Assembly (NCBI GenBank): GCA_030041045.1
Contig: JASHOQ010000114.1
Location: 1 to 64,000, forward strand
Source: Acidobacteriaceae bacterium
GTDB taxonomy: Bacteria > Acidobacteriota > Terriglobia > Terriglobales > Acidobacteriaceae
Length of the DNA: 64,000 nucleotides
Direction of reading: 5' to 3'
In this document: one piece after another, positions 16,661-24,820 of the stretch
How the letters are laid out: the number at the start of each line of letters is the position of its first letter
Position numbering within the stretch: position 1 is the first letter of the stretch
The notes under the pieces: model-generated
What the model was told of the DNA's origin: nothing
The model's input: only the letters and a program-made list of their open reading frames with translations
The model's database searches: none
Translations under genes and position numbers: made by a program

Positions 16661-17605
16661 CTATGCCGGGTTGCCCTTCCGGTACCACTCCACCGTCCGC
16701 CGCAGCCCTTCGCGGAAATCCACCTGCGGCCGGTAGCCCAGGAGCTGTTCGGCGCGGCCAATGTCGGCCAGCGAGTCGCGGATATCGCCGCGGCGCGGCG
16801 GGGCGTAAGCCGGCTCACCCTTGAATCCGGTCAGGTCGCGGAGAATGGCGAAGGTTTCGTTCAGGGTAAAGCGCCTGCCCGTGGCCAGGTTCATCATCTG
16901 CCCGCTGACCTTTTCGGCGGGCGCCGCGGCCGCCAGCAGGTTGCCGTGGACCACGTTCTCAATAAAGGTAAAGTCCCGGCTCTGCCCGCCGTCACCGTAG
17001 ATGGTGGGTTGTTCTCCGGCGAGCATGCGCCGGCAAAAGATGGCCAGGACCCCGGAGTATTGCGAAGCCGGATCCTGGTATGGCCCGAAGACGTTGAAGT
17101 AGCGCAGAACCACGGTTTCCAGGCCGTAGACGCGAGTAAAGGCGCGCATGTAATGCTCGCCGGCGAGCTTGGCCACGGCGTAAGGACTAATGGGATTGGG
17201 CGCCATCTCCTCGTGCTTGGGCAAGGTGGGCGTGTCGCCATAAGCCGAGGACGAGCCGGCGTAGACGACGCGGCGCACGCCTGCCGCGCGCGCGGCAATG
17301 AGCAGGTTCAGGGTCGCGTTGACGCAGTTGTCATTGGTTTCAGCCGGAGCGGCCACGGAGCGCGGAACCGAGGCCAGGGCGGCTTCGTGAAAGACGACTT
17401 CGACACCGGCACAGGCACGTGCACAGTCCGCCGGGTTGCGCAGATCGCCTTCCAAAAACTCCATTGCCTCAAGACCAGAAAGATTCGACCGCTTGCCCGA
17501 GATAAAGCTGTCAATGCCGCGAACGGAATCGCCGCGCCCGACGAGCGCAGCAGCAAGGGAGCGGCCGATGAAACCGGCGGCTCCGGTGACCAGGTATTGA
17601 GGCAA
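16661..17605 (-). CDS. NAD-dependent sugar-nucleotide epimerase/dehydratase (UDP-glucose/UDP-GlcNAc 4-epimerase type)
   Basis: Short-chain dehydrogenase of the extended family, 314 residues. QYLVTGAAGFIGRSLA is the NAD-binding loop, GSSSAYGDTPTLPKHE holds the catalytic Ser region, SPYAVAKLAGEHY is the YxxxK dyad, and LRYFNVFGPYQDP and GDGGQSRDFTFIENVV bind the nucleotide sugar. Residues resemble WbpP/GalE-type 4-epimerases. Cytoplasmic supply of an activated sugar for the nearby glycosyltransferases is the likely role. The frame is open from 17641; TTG at 17605, eight bases after GGGAG and directly before PQYLVTG, fits family starts best. Exact substrate is not determined. Confidence 0.87.
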   Translation of the reverse strand: MPQYLVTGAAGFIGRSLAAALVGRGDSVRGIDSFISGKRSNLSGLEAMEFLEGDLRNPADCARACAGVEVVFHEAALASVPRSVAAPAETNDNCVNATLNLLIAARAAGVRRVVYAGSSSAYGDTPTLPKHEEMAPNPISPYAVAKLAGEHYMRAFTRVYGLETVVLRYFNVFGPYQDPASQYSGVLAIFCRRMLAGEQPTIYGDGGQSRDFTFIENVVHGNLLAAAAPAEKVSGQMMNLATGRRFTLNETFAILRDLTGFKGEPAYAPPRRGDIRDSLADIGRAEQLLGYRPQVDFREGLRRTVEWYRKGNPA

Positions 17606-17685
17606 GACCGCACTCCCGCGCGCAAGGTTGAGGCAATTCAAATTGGATTGCGCACGGCTAGAATACTATTGCGATCCCTCGAACC

Positions 17686-20600
17686 ATGGCGTGCACCTTC
17701 GAATTGTCTTTGCGTTCTGCCCGAATCCCTGCGGGCCCGCGTCTCTTGCGGGCGCGGCGCGTGGAGCGCCGGAGCCGGGGCCGTTCCTTCGCAGCCCTGC
17801 AAGGGGCAGCCGGAAGAATTCTGTCTGCGGCGACCATTGCAGCCGGTTTGGCGATCGCCTCCGCGCCGGTCTTCGCGCAGAGCGGCCCGCTCGCGCAGCA
17901 GATCGACGACCATGAGCAAAAGCTTGCGTCTGCGCGCGCAGCGCAGGACACGCACGCCGAGGCCGTCGAGCTCAACACTTTGGCCAACCTCTACCGGCAG
18001 ATCGGCAAGCCGCAAAAGGCCCTCGACGACTGCAACCAGGCGCTCCAGATCGAGCAGGCGGGGGGCAGCCAGGCGGGCGTAGCGCTCACCGAGAACCTGA
18101 TGGGCCGCATTTACACGGATCTCGGCGACGAGCAGAAGGCGCTGGACCTGTTCAACCAGGCCCTCCCCGTCTGGCGCACTCTCAACAACCGGCTGGGCGA
18201 GGCCACCACGCTGAACCTGATGGGCCGCGCCTACAACAACCTGGGCCAGCGGGAAAAGGCCCTCGATCTTTTGAATCAGGCGCTGCCCATCTGGCGCGAA
18301 GTGAGCAACCGCGCGGGCGAGGCCAGCACCCTCGACAATCTGGGCAAGACCTATGCCGACATGGGTCGTGGCGAAGACGCGCTCCCTTACTTCAACCAGG
18401 CGCTGCCTCTCTGGCGCGCCGTGGGCGAACAGGGAGGCGAGGCGCTCTCACTCAACAATATGGGCCGCGCGTACGAAGACCTGGGCCGCAAAGAAGAGGC
18501 TCTTGACTCCTTCAACCAGGCGCTCGCCCTCTGGCGCGCCATCGGCAATCGCCAGGGCGAAGGGCTCACGCTGAACAACATCGGCCGGCTCTACCGCGAC
18601 CTGGGCCAGCAGCCCACGGCGCTCGACTATTACAACCAGGCGCTGCCCATCTGGCGCGAAGTGGGTAACCGCAACGGCGAAGCGCTGGCTCTGAACGACA
18701 TCGGCACCGCCTACGCCACCATGGGGCAGACGCAGAAGGCGCTCGAATTCTTCGCGCAGGCACTCGTCATCTGGCGCCAGACCGGAAACCCCCGCGGCGA
18801 AGCCATGACGCTGAGCAACATCGGCTGGAACGAGTCGGAGCTGGGCGACGCGCAGAAGGCCATGGACGCCGACAGCGCAGCGCTGCCGCTCTGGCGCCAA
18901 GTGGAAGACCGGCGCGGCCAGGCGCTGGCGCTGATGATGATCGGGCGGGCGTGGTTCCAGATGGGGCAATCCGATAAAGCGCTGGTGAGCGACCTTGCGG
19001 CTTTGTCTCTGGCCAAGGCCGCCGGCGATCCGGAGATGGAAGGCAACATTGAAGCGGCGCTGATGTACGGCTTCCGCAGCAACCACCTTCCGCAGCAGGC
19101 CATTCTCTTCGGCCTGGAGGCGGTGAACGCATACCAGCAGATTCGCCGCAACATCGGCGGCCTCGACAAAGAGCTGCAGACCGGCTTTGTGCAGTCGAAA
19201 TCGTCTGCGTACCGCATGCTGGCCGAGCTTCTGGTGGAGCAGGACCGGCTGGGCGAGGCCGAACAGGTTCTCGATCTGCTCAAGGAGCAGGAGCTCAAGG
19301 AAGTGGTGCGCGGCGCAGGCGACAATGCCGCCGCAGCCGCGCAGCCCTTGAAGCTTGCCGAAAATCAGCAGAAGGCCGAGAGCCAGCTTGCTTCGGAAGA
19401 AAACGCGGCGGCCACGCTGGCCGACATGAGCGTGGAATACGCCACGCTCGAGGCCAAGAGCGGCCGCACCGCGGACGAGGACGCGCGCCTGAAGACGCTT
19501 GAGGCGGACATCGAGACCGAGAACAGCGAGGTGGCCGACTTCTTCCGCAAGACGATTTACCCCGAGCTGGCGCAGACGGCGGGAACCGAGAACGCCAACC
19601 GACTGCTGAGCCAGGAAAAGTCGGACGTGAGTCAATTGCAGAACACGCTTGCCGCACTGGGTCCGCGCGCGCTGGGGATCCGGCTGCTGCTTGGCCAGGA
19701 TCAGGCCTACGCCATCGTGGTGACAGCGCAGGCGCGCAAAAGCTTCGCGCTGCACGCCACGCCGGCCCAGTTGCGCGACAAAGCGCTGGAGGTGCGCAAC
19801 GACCTGCGCTCGCCGGACTCCGATCCCAAACCGCACCTGGCTGAGTTGTACGCCATGGTCATTGCTCCATTCGACGCGGAATTGGCTGCGCTCGAACGCG
19901 TGCCCGGCGAAAGCGGCCGCGTGCCCACGCTCCTTTGGTCGCTCGACGGCGTCCTGCGCTACGTGCCCATGGCCGCGCTCTACGACGGCCATCACTACAT
20001 GGTGGAGCGGTTCAATAATGTCTTGTTTACGCCCGAAAGCTACGGGCACATGACCAATTCCGGCGCTGACAAGCCCGATCTGCGCGTGCTGGCCATGGGG
20101 TTGTCGAAGAGTTACGGAGGATTGCCGGCCCTGCCCGGCGTGCTGCCCGAACTGGAAGCGGTTGCGCACGACCCCGCCTTCCCTGCCTCGCATGGTCCGC
20201 TCGACGGATTGCTCCTTCCCGACGACCGCTTCACTTATTCGGCGCTCAAGAGCGCGCTCGGCGCCGGCGCCGGCTTTCCCGTTGTGCACATCGCCAGCCA
20301 TTTCGTTCTGGAGACCGGCGGCGATGCGGAACCTTACCTCATGCTTGCCGGCGAAGAGTCGAGCGCCCCGCAGGGATTTGAACTGACGCTCTCCAAGCTC
20401 GAGGACTCAACCATCACTTTTCATGGCACGCGCCTGCTAACGCTTTCCGCGTGCAGCACGGCCAAGGGCGATGTGGCCGGCGACGGCCTGGAGATGGACA
20501 GCCTGGGCATGATCGCGCAGCAGAAAGATGCCGAAGCCGTGCTGGCTACGCTTTGGGACGTGAACGACCTGAGCACCAGCCGCATCATGAGCGACTTTTA

Positions 20601-20823
20601 CGCGGGCTGGGTCAGGAATCCGGACGCGGGAAAAGCCGAGGCCCTGCGCCAGGCGCAGCTCGCCTTTCTGCGCGGAAACGGCGGGACTGAGCCGGCCGCG
20701 CAATCGGGCGCAGCGGGTCGCGGCCTCGAGGCGGAGGGAAATTCCCGCCCTGCGCCGCACGCCCATGATTTTTCGCATCCGTTCTATTGGGCGCCCTTTG
20801 TGCTCATCGGCAATTACCGGTGA
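17686..20823 (+). CDS. Exported TPR-CHAT domain protein (predicted caspase-like protease)
   Basis: 1045 residues. After a basic N-region comes a signal peptide (ILSAATIAAGLAIASAPVFAQ, about 45-65). Residues 85-480 are about ten tetratricopeptide repeats, several nearly identical (pattern ALDxFNQALPLWRxxGNRxGEAxTLNNxGRxYxDLG). A helical linker follows and the C-terminus is a CHAT domain: catalytic His in VVHIASHF (about 872) and Cys in LLTLSACSTAKGD (about 923), then AVLATLWDVND and ALRQAQLAFL. CHAT proteases cleave partner proteins; here the enzyme would act outside the cytoplasm. It stands alone, divergent from the epimerase. GTG 17761 is an alternative start that gives a shorter, more normal signal peptide. 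Confidence 0.88.
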   Translation: MACTFELSLRSARIPAGPRLLRARRVERRSRGRSFAALQGAAGRILSAATIAAGLAIASAPVFAQSGPLAQQIDDHEQKLASARAAQDTHAEAVELNTLANLYRQIGKPQKALDDCNQALQIEQAGGSQAGVALTENLMGRIYTDLGDEQKALDLFNQALPVWRTLNNRLGEATTLNLMGRAYNNLGQREKALDLLNQALPIWREVSNRAGEASTLDNLGKTYADMGRGEDALPYFNQALPLWRAVGEQGGEALSLNNMGRAYEDLGRKEEALDSFNQALALWRAIGNRQGEGLTLNNIGRLYRDLGQQPTALDYYNQALPIWREVGNRNGEALALNDIGTAYATMGQTQKALEFFAQALVIWRQTGNPRGEAMTLSNIGWNESELGDAQKAMDADSAALPLWRQVEDRRGQALALMMIGRAWFQMGQSDKALVSDLAALSLAKAAGDPEMEGNIEAALMYGFRSNHLPQQAILFGLEAVNAYQQIRRNIGGLDKELQTGFVQSKSSAYRMLAELLVEQDRLGEAEQVLDLLKEQELKEVVRGAGDNAAAAAQPLKLAENQQKAESQLASEENAAATLADMSVEYATLEAKSGRTADEDARLKTLEADIETENSEVADFFRKTIYPELAQTAGTENANRLLSQEKSDVSQLQNTLAALGPRALGIRLLLGQDQAYAIVVTAQARKSFALHATPAQLRDKALEVRNDLRSPDSDPKPHLAELYAMVIAPFDAELAALERVPGESGRVPTLLWSLDGVLRYVPMAALYDGHHYMVERFNNVLFTPESYGHMTNSGADKPDLRVLAMGLSKSYGGLPALPGVLPELEAVAHDPAFPASHGPLDGLLLPDDRFTYSALKSALGAGAGFPVVHIASHFVLETGGDAEPYLMLAGEESSAPQGFELTLSKLEDSTITFHGTRLLTLSACSTAKGDVAGDGLEMDSLGMIAQQKDAEAVLATLWDVNDLSTSRIMSDFYAGWVRNPDAGKAEALRQAQLAFLRGNGGTEPAAQSGAAGRGLEAEGNSRPAPHAHDFSHPFYWAPFVLIGNYR

Positions 20824-20881
20824 GAGCCTGCGGCTGTTCCTCTCAACCATTGCATCCCCCGGTTTGTGCTAAGGTTCAAGC

Positions 20882-21727
20882 GTGCCCCACGGGAATGACG
20901 TCCACAAGCGATCGTCCGCCGTCGCGAAAGAAACCGAACGCCGTTCCTTGAAGGGACTCACGCCCAGGGACGGCCTGGTGTGCCATCCCTTCGATCTCGA
21001 GTTCGGCGTACGCACCAGCGGCCTGGTTGCGGGCCGGAACCTCACCAGCGGGCAACGCAACGACCGCCACGCGACGGCCTACTACGCAGTTGCGCCCTCG
21101 GTTTTTCGCGGGATGATTGTCCGCTGGCGCCGATGCCGGCCGCTCGCCGCCATCGATGAGTTTACGTTCATCGATCTGGGCGCGGGCATGGGACGCGCCA
21201 TGCTGCTGGCCGCGGAGTTTCCCTTTCGCGCCGTGCTGGGCGTAGAGCTCAACCCCACGCTGGCGCGGATCGGCCGCCGCAATTTGGCATTGTGGCGTGC
21301 CGCGGGCCGCGCACGCGCGCCTCTGCGCATGTTCTGCCGCGATGCTGCGGAGTTCGATCTGCCGCCCGGCCCTTGCGTGGCCTTCCTCTTCAACCCCTTC
21401 GCGGGTCCGGTTCTGCGCCGCGTTCTGCGCAACTGGACGGGCAAACTTGGCCTTCGTTCCGGCAAACTCGACATCCTGTACGTGAACAACGTGCAGGAAA
21501 GCGTGCTCCGGCAGCAGGCCGGCTTCGCGCGGCTATTTCACGGAGAGATCCGGCGCTCGCAACCTGACACGGTGGCGGAGCGCAGGATTCTCGCCCGGCA
21601 GCCCGGCGCCGGTTACGCTGCAATGGCCTGGGAAAATTGCTCCATCTATCGCTGGATGGGGACGAACCAGGACCCGCGTGCAGAGAATCGCGAGCGCCTT
21701 CCGGCGACCGGCGGAGAACGCGCTTGA
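20882..21727 (+). CDS. Class I SAM-dependent methyltransferase-like protein
   Basis: 281 residues. TFIDLGAGMGRAMLLAAEF is motif I (SAM-binding glycine loop), AVLGVELNPTLARIGRRN motif II with the acidic ribose-binding residue, and CVAFLFNPFAGPVLRRVL resembles the NPPF/NPF motif IV. The substrate is unknown. The GTG start at 20882 has AAGG eight bases upstream. Its stop overlaps the TTG start of the PfkB kinase (TTGA at 21724-21727), so the two are co-translated even though no shared pathway is obvious. Confidence 0.75.
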   Translation: MPHGNDVHKRSSAVAKETERRSLKGLTPRDGLVCHPFDLEFGVRTSGLVAGRNLTSGQRNDRHATAYYAVAPSVFRGMIVRWRRCRPLAAIDEFTFIDLGAGMGRAMLLAAEFPFRAVLGVELNPTLARIGRRNLALWRAAGRARAPLRMFCRDAAEFDLPPGPCVAFLFNPFAGPVLRRVLRNWTGKLGLRSGKLDILYVNNVQESVLRQQAGFARLFHGEIRRSQPDTVAERRILARQPGAGYAAMAWENCSIYRWMGTNQDPRAENRERLPATGGERA

Positions 21728-22677
21728 AGAATCGGTATCTGGTCCTCGGCATCGGCGAACTCCTATGGGATTTTCTCCCCGGAGGCGCGCGTCTCGGCGG
21801 CGCACCGGCCAATTTTGCGGTCATGGCCGGCCGGTTGCGCGATCATGCCGCCATCCTCAGCCGCATCGGCAACGACGAGCTTGGCCGCAGGGCCGTGGAG
21901 CAATTGAACGCAACCCCTGTGGACTCCGTCTTTCTTGAAGTCGATCCCGCGCACCCCACCGGCCGCGTCACCGTGGATTTTTCTCGAGGTGAGCCGCAGT
22001 ACACCATTGAGGAACCGGCCGCGTGGGATTCTCTGGCGGTTTCAGACGATTGGATTCGCCTTGCCGGCCGGGCTGACGCCCTTTGCTTCGGCACCCTGGC
22101 GCAGAGAAATGCGGAGTCGCGCCACACCATTCAGACCCTCGCGGCCACAACCTCTCCTGCGTGCGTGCGCGTGCTCGATGTCAATCTGCGCGCGCCCTTT
22201 TATTCCCCTGACGTGCTGCAGGAATCGCTCGAGCTGGCAACCGTCGTCAAGATGAATGAGGACGAGACCCCCCATGTGCTGGAGTTGCTGGAACTGGGGG
22301 CGGGGGCGAAAAAGCGCTCGGCCTTGCGGACGCGCAGCCAGCTCTTGCGCGCGGCCGCACACACGCTGCTCGAAGAATTCCCCGCTCTTCGCCTGGCCGT
22401 CATTACCCGCGGCAGCCACGGCAGCCTGCTGGTGGCGCGTGAGCAGTGGCACGAGCATCCGGGATATCGCGGGCCGGTGGCCGACACGGTGGGAGCCGGC
22501 GACGCGTTTACCGCGGCCCTGGTTCACTACCTGCTGCGCGGAGCCGATCTGGCCACGCTGAACGAGGCCGGCAATCGCTGGGGCGCGTGGATGGCTTCGC
22601 AATCGGGCGCCATGCCGGAGCTCCCCTCAGCCGTGCTCGAGGCAACCGCCGCCCAAATCGAGCGGAAGAGGGAGTGA
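21724..22677 (+). CDS. PfkB-family carbohydrate kinase (fructokinase-like)
   Basis: Ribokinase fold, 317 residues. YLVLGIGELLWDFLP and LGGAPANFAVMAGRL are the N-terminal sugar-binding motif; GPVADTVGAGDAFTAALVHYLL is the C-terminal signature with the catalytic base Asp and anion hole. The N-terminal GELLWD pattern is typical of fructokinases. Starts with TTG overlapping the methyltransferase stop, with GGAG seven bases before. Phosphorylates a free sugar in the cytoplasm; fructose is the best guess. The position before two glycoside hydrolases suggests a role in using released sugars. Confidence 0.85.
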   Translation: MKNRYLVLGIGELLWDFLPGGARLGGAPANFAVMAGRLRDHAAILSRIGNDELGRRAVEQLNATPVDSVFLEVDPAHPTGRVTVDFSRGEPQYTIEEPAAWDSLAVSDDWIRLAGRADALCFGTLAQRNAESRHTIQTLAATTSPACVRVLDVNLRAPFYSPDVLQESLELATVVKMNEDETPHVLELLELGAGAKKRSALRTRSQLLRAAAHTLLEEFPALRLAVITRGSHGSLLVAREQWHEHPGYRGPVADTVGAGDAFTAALVHYLLRGADLATLNEAGNRWGAWMASQSGAMPELPSAVLEATAAQIERKRE

Positions 22678-22779
22678 AGCTCGAGCGAGCTGCGAGGCGC
22701 GCGGATACAGACTGGGTGTCCCGACGAAAGCGTTTCTTCGATTGTCTCCCCCGCCGGGAACCGGATAGTATGGCGGGTG

Positions 22780-24690
22780 ATGAAAACGCGACCGCTCGCA
22801 GCCGGCCTTTCCATCGTTCTCGCTTTTGCGCTCCATCTCCATGCGCAATCGCCTTCGCTCACCCCTTCTCTCAACATCGATGTCAGCCATCCCACGGCCA
22901 GGGTGAGTCCCACGCTCTATGGACTGATGACCGAAGAGATCAATCACTCCTACGACGGCGGGCTGTATGCCGAGCTGGTTATCGACCGCGCTATCGGGCA
23001 TGGGTTTGGAGCGCTGGTTCACTGGCCGATGGTGGCGCGCGGCAACGCCGCCGTGGAGGTTTCCGAAGACGATACCACCGGCCCCAGCGCCGCTTTGCCG
23101 CGCAGCCTGAAAGTTAGCGTGACTGCGGCTACGGATGCGGCGCCGGCTGGCGTGGAGAACGACGGCTACTGGGGCATTGCCGTGCGGCCGCACACCACCT
23201 ACAGCGGATCATTCTGGGCCAAGAGCGATTCCGGCGATGTGCCCGTGACCGTCAGCCTCGAGAACGACTCGACCGGGTTCGTCGCCGCCAAGACCACGGT
23301 CACCGGTCTTTCCGGCGAGTGGCATGAATTCGCCTACACGCTCAAAACCGGCGACGTTGCGGTCTCCGCGAATAATCACCTGATCCTGACCATTTCCCGC
23401 CCCGCGACGGTGTGGTTCGATCTTGTCTCACTCTTTCCGCCCGCCTATCGCGGCCGCGTGCACGGCAACCGCGTCGACATCATGGAGCTGCTCGCCGCCA
23501 TGCACCCCAGGTTCCTGCGCCTGCCGGGCGGCAATTATCTCGAAGGCGACCACATCGCCACGCGCTTCGACTGGAAGAAGACCATCGGCCCGTGGGTCGA
23601 CCGCCCCACGCACCAGAGCCCCTGGGAATATCGTTCGTCTGACGGCATGGGACTGCTCGAATACCTGGAGTGGTGCGAAGACCTGAAAATCGAGCCGGTG
23701 CTCGCGGTGTACGCAGGCTACTCGCTCGCCGGGGAGCACGTGGATCCCGGCCCGGCGCTCGATCCCTACGTGCAGGATGCGCTCGACGAAATTGAGTATG
23801 TGGCCGGCAGCGCAGAAACCAGGTGGGGCGCCGAGCGCGCGAAGGATGGCCACGCCGATCCGTTCCCCCTCCATTATGTTGAGATCGGCAACGAAGACTG
23901 GTTCGACCGTTCGGGCTCCTACGACGGCCGGTTCGCCCAGTTCTATCACGCCATCAAGGACCGCTTTCCTAATTTGCAGCTGATTGCCACTGCGCCCGTG
24001 AACAGCGTCGCGCCGGATGTGCTCGACGAGCACTTTTACATGCCGGCCGAGGAGTCGTTCGCGCAAAGCGGCCATTATGACAATCACCCGCGCACGGGGC
24101 CGAAGATCTTCGTGGGCGAGTGGGCCACGCGCGAGGGCGATCCCACGCCCAACCTCGAAGCGGCCCTGGCCGACGCCGCGTGGATGACCGGGCTCGAGCG
24201 CAACAGCGATCTCATCGTCATGTCCAGCTATGCGCCCCTGTTCACCAACGTGAATCCCGGCGCCATGCAGTGGGCGCCTGACCTGATCGGCTACGACGCG
24301 CTCTCAAGCTACGGCTCGCCCAGCTACTGGGCCCAGGCGATGTTCGCCTCGAATCTGGGCACGGAAATCGTCCCCGCAAAACTCGCCGGCACGGCAACGC
24401 GCATCTATACTTCCGTGACGCGCGACGAGACGCAGCACAAGCTTTACATCAAGCTGGTGAATGCAACCTCCGATCCACAGCCGCTTGCCATCGCTCTTGA
24501 GGGTGCGGGCAAGGTTGCGCCGCAGGCGGAACTCATCACCCTGAGCGGCAAGACGCCCAATGCGACCAACAGCATCGCGAATCCACGCTCCGTCATCCCG
24601 GTGAAGCATGCCATCGCAGTTGCCGGGCCGCGATTCACTGAGACCTTTGCGCCGTATTCGGTGAATGTGCTCGAGCTGAGCTACCAATAG
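22780..24690 (+). CDS. Exported alpha-L-arabinofuranosidase (GH51)
   Basis: 636 residues starting with a signal peptide (MKTRPLAAGLSIVLAFALHLHAQ). An N-terminal carbohydrate-binding-like beta domain (about 90-220) precedes the TIM barrel with FLRLPGGNYLEGD, acid/base Glu in YVEIGNEDW (about 372) and nucleophile Glu in FVGEWATREGD (about 447), then a C-terminal beta-sandwich. Removes arabinose from arabinan or arabinoxylan in the periplasm or outside. GTG at 22777 directly precedes the ATG at 22780. The next gene (GH106) is 130 nt downstream in the same direction; both probably act on pectin or hemicellulose side chains. Confidence 0.92.
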   Translation: MKTRPLAAGLSIVLAFALHLHAQSPSLTPSLNIDVSHPTARVSPTLYGLMTEEINHSYDGGLYAELVIDRAIGHGFGALVHWPMVARGNAAVEVSEDDTTGPSAALPRSLKVSVTAATDAAPAGVENDGYWGIAVRPHTTYSGSFWAKSDSGDVPVTVSLENDSTGFVAAKTTVTGLSGEWHEFAYTLKTGDVAVSANNHLILTISRPATVWFDLVSLFPPAYRGRVHGNRVDIMELLAAMHPRFLRLPGGNYLEGDHIATRFDWKKTIGPWVDRPTHQSPWEYRSSDGMGLLEYLEWCEDLKIEPVLAVYAGYSLAGEHVDPGPALDPYVQDALDEIEYVAGSAETRWGAERAKDGHADPFPLHYVEIGNEDWFDRSGSYDGRFAQFYHAIKDRFPNLQLIATAPVNSVAPDVLDEHFYMPAEESFAQSGHYDNHPRTGPKIFVGEWATREGDPTPNLEAALADAAWMTGLERNSDLIVMSSYAPLFTNVNPGAMQWAPDLIGYDALSSYGSPSYWAQAMFASNLGTEIVPAKLAGTATRIYTSVTRDETQHKLYIKLVNATSDPQPLAIALEGAGKVAPQAELITLSGKTPNATNSIANPRSVIPVKHAIAVAGPRFTETFAPYSVNVLELSYQ

Positions 24691-24820
24691 GAGCAGTTTT
24701 TTTCGCGGCTCGGCAGATGAATTGGCTCTGGCGCATTCGCGTGCGCAGTTCTTCGGTCCCGTTTCCACTCCGGTGATCCTCCAGCTTAGATACAATCCGG
24801 CCTTCCCCAGGAGCTTCTTC

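Noticed and set aside
18448-20301. A 617-residue open frame antisense to the TPR-CHAT gene
   Set aside because: His/Gln/Arg/Val-rich shadow composition and no conserved motif.
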